Of a DNA stretch of 64,000 nucleotides, positions 60,886 to 64,000 are shown in pieces. The DNA is taken from contig CAJJDO010000021.1 in NCBI GenBank assembly GCA_905183005.1, positions 380,773 to 444,772 on the forward strand, given 5' to 3'. How positions within the stretch are numbered: position 1 is the stretch's first letter; every line of letters starts with the position of its first letter. Made by a program: the position numbers and the translations under genes. This stretch comes from Paramecium pentaurelia (Eukaryota > Ciliophora > Oligohymenophorea > Peniculida > Parameciidae). Below the pieces are notes generated by a model. That model saw nothing but the letters and a program-made list of their open reading frames with translations, did not search any database and had not been told where the DNA came from.

Positions 60886-61249
60886 TTTTAGTTATTATAA
60901 ATTACTTCTATAAAAGATTCATATGACTTTTTTATATATTAATTATAATGTATAATTATCATTTCTAAATGAAAATAACATAAAAGTGGACTATTAAAGA
61001 ATTGAGAAAATACCATAAAGTGAAGAAATTCTAAAAGTTATTAATCAAAAATTTAATAAAAGTGATATATTTTTAGAATTAGAAAAATTATATAAAATAA
61101 ATTTATACTAAAAAGCATTAAAATACTATGAATATTATTATATAGTATAGAAATCCTAAAATTCTTTAAGACTTTATTAAAGAGATGATATTAATAATTA
61201 TTGAATTTTCCATAAATTAGGAAAATGATTAATCAAATAATTTGAAATT
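60886..61249 (+). other. Possible continuation of the preceding gene
   Basis: About 364 bp holding the protein-like stretches described for 60508-60885. Nothing else is seen. The stop of the minus-strand gene lies at 61250-61252. Confidence 0.35.
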
Positions 61250-61917
61250 TCATTAGATTAAACTTTAAAGAACTAATAGTTTTCTACCATTCATAATAAT
61301 GTTAAGTAATTCGAATAATCTCATATCTCCGTCCAATCTTTGAGTTTTTATTTTACCAATTAGCATTGATAAAAATGGTTCATCTAAATCTTATATAGAT
61401 AAATAAATATAATCATACTATTATTTGTAAGATTATGAAATTATTTTGCTAAGGATTCAGTTAATTGTTTAATGGTATTGAAACATGAAAATTTAGAGAT
61501 TGAAAAATTGAACTCATATTCATAATCTGGTTTTAAGACTATAATTGCTATATTACTGTATTCATCCTAAAAATATAAATATTGGTATACAATTTGTTAT
61601 TATGAACATTTTTAGATTCTTTCCCAAATTTTTTATTATAATAAATTCATTCCTAAGTGTAAATTTGGACTATTTATATATATAATGTAAAGTATTTACT
61701 TTTATATAGTTTTAATATTTTCAATTAATATTGATTAATCAATAATATCCTTCAAAAATATTGAACTTTTTTTCCTAGATGTTCTAACTTCAAAACTTTA
61801 TTGTTTCATAAATGCACTTTAACTTTATTCAATAATTTTAGATGTGGAAGAGGCTTTTTTTAAGATGGAATAATCTTTAAAGCTTTTTGATTTTCCTGTT
61901 TTTACTAATTAATGCAT
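61250..61917 (-). CDS. Unrecognised protein, 194 aa
   Basis: Introns of 30, 24 and 29 nt give a whole number of codons. It begins MHQLVKTGKSKSFKDYSILK with a Ser/Lys-rich region. It then has a more folded-looking part (LHLGMNLLQQKIWERIQKCS; AIIVLKPDYEYEFNFSISKF) and ends EPFLSMLIGKIKTQRLDGDM followed by LLNIIMNGRKLLVLQ. No family or membrane segment recognised. Confidence 0.6.
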
Positions 61918-62058
61918 TTCTTTGAGAATAAGGAATTAAAATAATTAATAGTGAAATAAATTTAGTTGTTTTAATAATTATGTAAACTTTAAGAAATTAA
62001 ATGTTGCAAAAAAAATATAAATAAAATGATTAATAATTATACAATATTAAATAATACT

Positions 62059-63384
62059 TCATTGAGGCTATAATGATTGAATATTTTTGCTATCTAGAAA
62101 TTGTTAAGCAGCATCATTTAATGGATCAACTTAAATAATATTATAAAATATATTTTACCTTAAGAACCTTCATCTAGAAACTTTAATTTAATTGTTCCAT
62201 TATAAATTAGATTTCCTGTAACCAATACAAAGAATCCAATCAATTCTAAAACAATAGCCTCCCATCTTGTGTTTTCCCATTTGGCTTCTGGATCTATCCA
62301 AGTAATAGCCAATGAAACAGCCCATATAATTAATGTTCTTGATACATCAACAAGAGATCTAATTTAAATTAAAAAATCATTATTACCTAGCCAAAGAAGA
62401 TACATATTTAGTAACTGAAACACCACAAATATTAAATGTAGCTATTGTAAATATACCCAAAATAACCCAAAAGAGTAATAAACCACTTGCAAAGATTTAC
62501 AAAAAGTAAAAATCAGCTCTTTCAAAATAAAACATATCCGTCATTCTTTTTTATATACAACTACCTTCCATAGAGGTTGGACATTAAATAAATGTTAATG
62601 CTATTGCCAAAACTACGTAAACTGAAAAACCCCATAATCCTTCAATACCTACTATTTCAAAAGGATGTAAATAATAAACATCAAATAACTTCTCTTCAGA
62701 AACAAATTAAAGTCCATTCATTACAACTGATAATAATAATAATCCAACTGATATAAAATAAGCTGCTCCTACTTCTGATTTTGTATCAGAATCATCATTG
62801 TTGTCTTTTTTAGGAGGGAATAAAAATGAACTCATTCCTACTAAAGTAATACCAACCAAAACAAAAAAGCATCCAAACCATTAATACCTTTTAATATGTC
62901 TCTTTAAAAAACATGTAGACATAATTGCTGTAGAGATAATTGCTCCTCCTCTTAACATCTAATAAATTGATGGGGGAATGTAGTTTAAGGATATATAAGC
63001 CAATGTTGAGGCAGTTAAATCACACATTGCTGGAATAGCCACCCAACCATAATTAACTTTTGTTTTTAACCTATTATATATAAAATTTCCATATATACCC
63101 TTTTGCTGCTGCTTCAATACATCCTTATTTATAATCTGGCTTCTTCTTAATATTTAAAAATAGTAATATGCACAAAGATTCACCTAAAAACATTGTGACT
63201 GCTTGCATAAATGGATGATTGAAATTTGTTGCAGTCCATCCATCAACAGAAACTTTGCTTGTATTTTATAATTTATAGACTATTAATAATATATTTTCAA
63301 ATTAGTACCTATTGTATTAGCTGCCCCTGAGAGAATCATGGCAGTAATTAAAAGCGTAATAAATGAAGATGATTTTTCTCCCAT
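62059..63384 (-). CDS. Drug/metabolite-type transporter, SLC35F6-like
   Basis: About 403 aa after introns of 29, 28, 29 and 28 nt. It has about ten hydrophobic helices. Recognisable parts are MGEKSSSFITLLITAMILSG at the start, AIPAMCDLTASTLAYISLNY then PPSIYQMLRGGAIISTAIMS (the EamA-type half-repeat end), HPFEIVGIEGLWGFSVYVVL, NICGVSVTKYVSSLARSLVD and SRTLIIWAVSLAI. The order and motifs match SLC35F6 (C2orf18), found in lysosome or mitochondria-associated membranes in animals. Substrate unknown. The C-terminal tail is short, polar and Gln-rich. Confidence 0.85.
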
Positions 63385-63603
63385 TTAATAAATAAATAAA
63401 TTAAATCTCCATTAACAAAAGAATTTTTCCACAAATAATTAAACATTATGGCATTTTATATAAAAGTCTTAATATCAATAAACTCCAAAGAAGTTTAAAC
63501 AAATTTAATTAATTATCACAATATAGTATTTAAATAAATATAGAGATAATTAGATATATATATATAAAATATTTAACAAAAGTACAATAGTTATTTTCAT
63601 TAT

Positions 63604-64000
63604 TCATTTAAAGATCATTTTTATTATTCCTAAGGATAGGGCAATAAATGGAATTAATAAAAGTAAATATGTCTTAAAAATAGTATAAATATTTTTACTC
63701 TTAAATTAATACGATCTATGAAATTGTTTATCATATCAGCAATTATACCACTTAATTCGATTCCTCTTTACAATTCCCAATCCACATTTATACATAATTC
63801 CAATTCTCTACAAAATATTTTTTATGCCGGTAATTACAGAAAACATTTCTATTTCTCATAATCTAAAATACATCCCTAAATTAAATGATTTATGAACTTT
63901 TCGTTTTTACTCCAGCTGTTATTACTGAATATTAAGTTTGCCTTATATATCTACATAAATAACAAATGAAATGATTATCCCCAACAATAAAAATATTAAT
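63604..64000 (-). CDS. C-terminal part of a tail-anchored protein (partial)
   Basis: The frame is open at the right edge of the window and continues to TGA 63604-63606 across one 26-nt intron. It contains several Cys residues (IQGCILDYEKQKCFLQLPAQ; KIFCRELELCINVDWELQRG), then SGIIADMINNFIDR, and ends with one hydrophobic helix (TYLLLLIPFIALSLGIIKMI) just before the stop. That layout suggests a C-terminal membrane anchor. The N-terminus lies beyond the window and the family is not recognised. Confidence 0.6.

Noticed and set aside
1..64000. Standard-code reading, with TAA and TAG as stops
   Set aside because: It breaks kinesin, meckelin, COQ5, PI4-kinase, channels and nearly every other recognised gene, all of which read through with TAA/TAG as Gln.
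1..64000. tRNA, rRNA, transposase, telomere repeats
   Set aside because: No T-loop or anticodon-arm pattern, rRNA-like GC-rich block, transposase motif or telomeric repeat run was found by eye; a covariance-model scan was not possible here.

Overview
This window looks like a somatic (macronuclear) scaffold of a ciliate, most likely Paramecium or a close relative. Three things in the sequence support this. (1) Long, recognisable proteins only read through if TAA and TAG mean Gln and TGA is the only stop. (2) Most gene models need tiny introns of about 19-31 nt, GTA...TAG in most cases and sometimes ending AAG or CAG. With these removed, almost every model closes exactly in frame. (3) The DNA is very AT-rich and densely packed, with genes on both strands often separated by only 15-100 bp. 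A standard-code reading breaks nearly every gene here. I do not name a species.

Layout, 0-19.6 kb: the 3' end of an unknown gene; a large kinesin-12/KIF15-like motor; an ankyrin-repeat DHHC palmitoyltransferase; an HCF101-type Fe-S scaffold ATPase; two unrecognised proteins; a decayed-looking FHA locus; an arrestin-like protein; an exosome RNase PH-fold subunit (RRP46-like); and a type III beta phosphatidylinositol 4-kinase with one unexplained in-frame TGA.

19.8-34 kb: an IQ/MORN-repeat protein, an Aha1 N-domain co-chaperone, a cyclic-nucleotide-binding K+ channel, meckelin (TMEM67), COP9 signalosome subunit 1, a TIPIN/Swi3 replication-fork protein, a small GC-richer hairpin that may be a non-coding RNA, COQ5, an unknown protein and a homeodomain-like protein.

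34-50 kb: a membrane protein with a Cys/His-rich N-terminus, coiled coils and one transmembrane helix; a second cyclic-nucleotide-binding K+ channel; a coiled-coil protein; a Gln-rich CSPP1-like protein; unknowns; the tri-snRNP protein SNRNP27; an MFS transporter; and small or coiled-coil unknowns.

50-64 kb: a possible gene relic, a coiled-coil RING protein, a multipass membrane protein, the cytosolic Fe-S protein CIAPIN1/Dre2, a ULK/ATG1-type kinase, coiled-coil and unknown proteins, an SLC35F6-like transporter, and the 3' part of a tail-anchored protein that runs off the window.

The genes do not form an operon. Several fit ciliary biology (meckelin, CSPP1-like, kinesin, MORN protein, two K+ channels), and two belong to separate Fe-S pathways (HCF101-like with a probable mitochondrial leader, and CIAPIN1). 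No rRNA, tRNA, CRISPR array, transposon or telomere was seen. Family assignments come from motif recognition by eye, without database searches.
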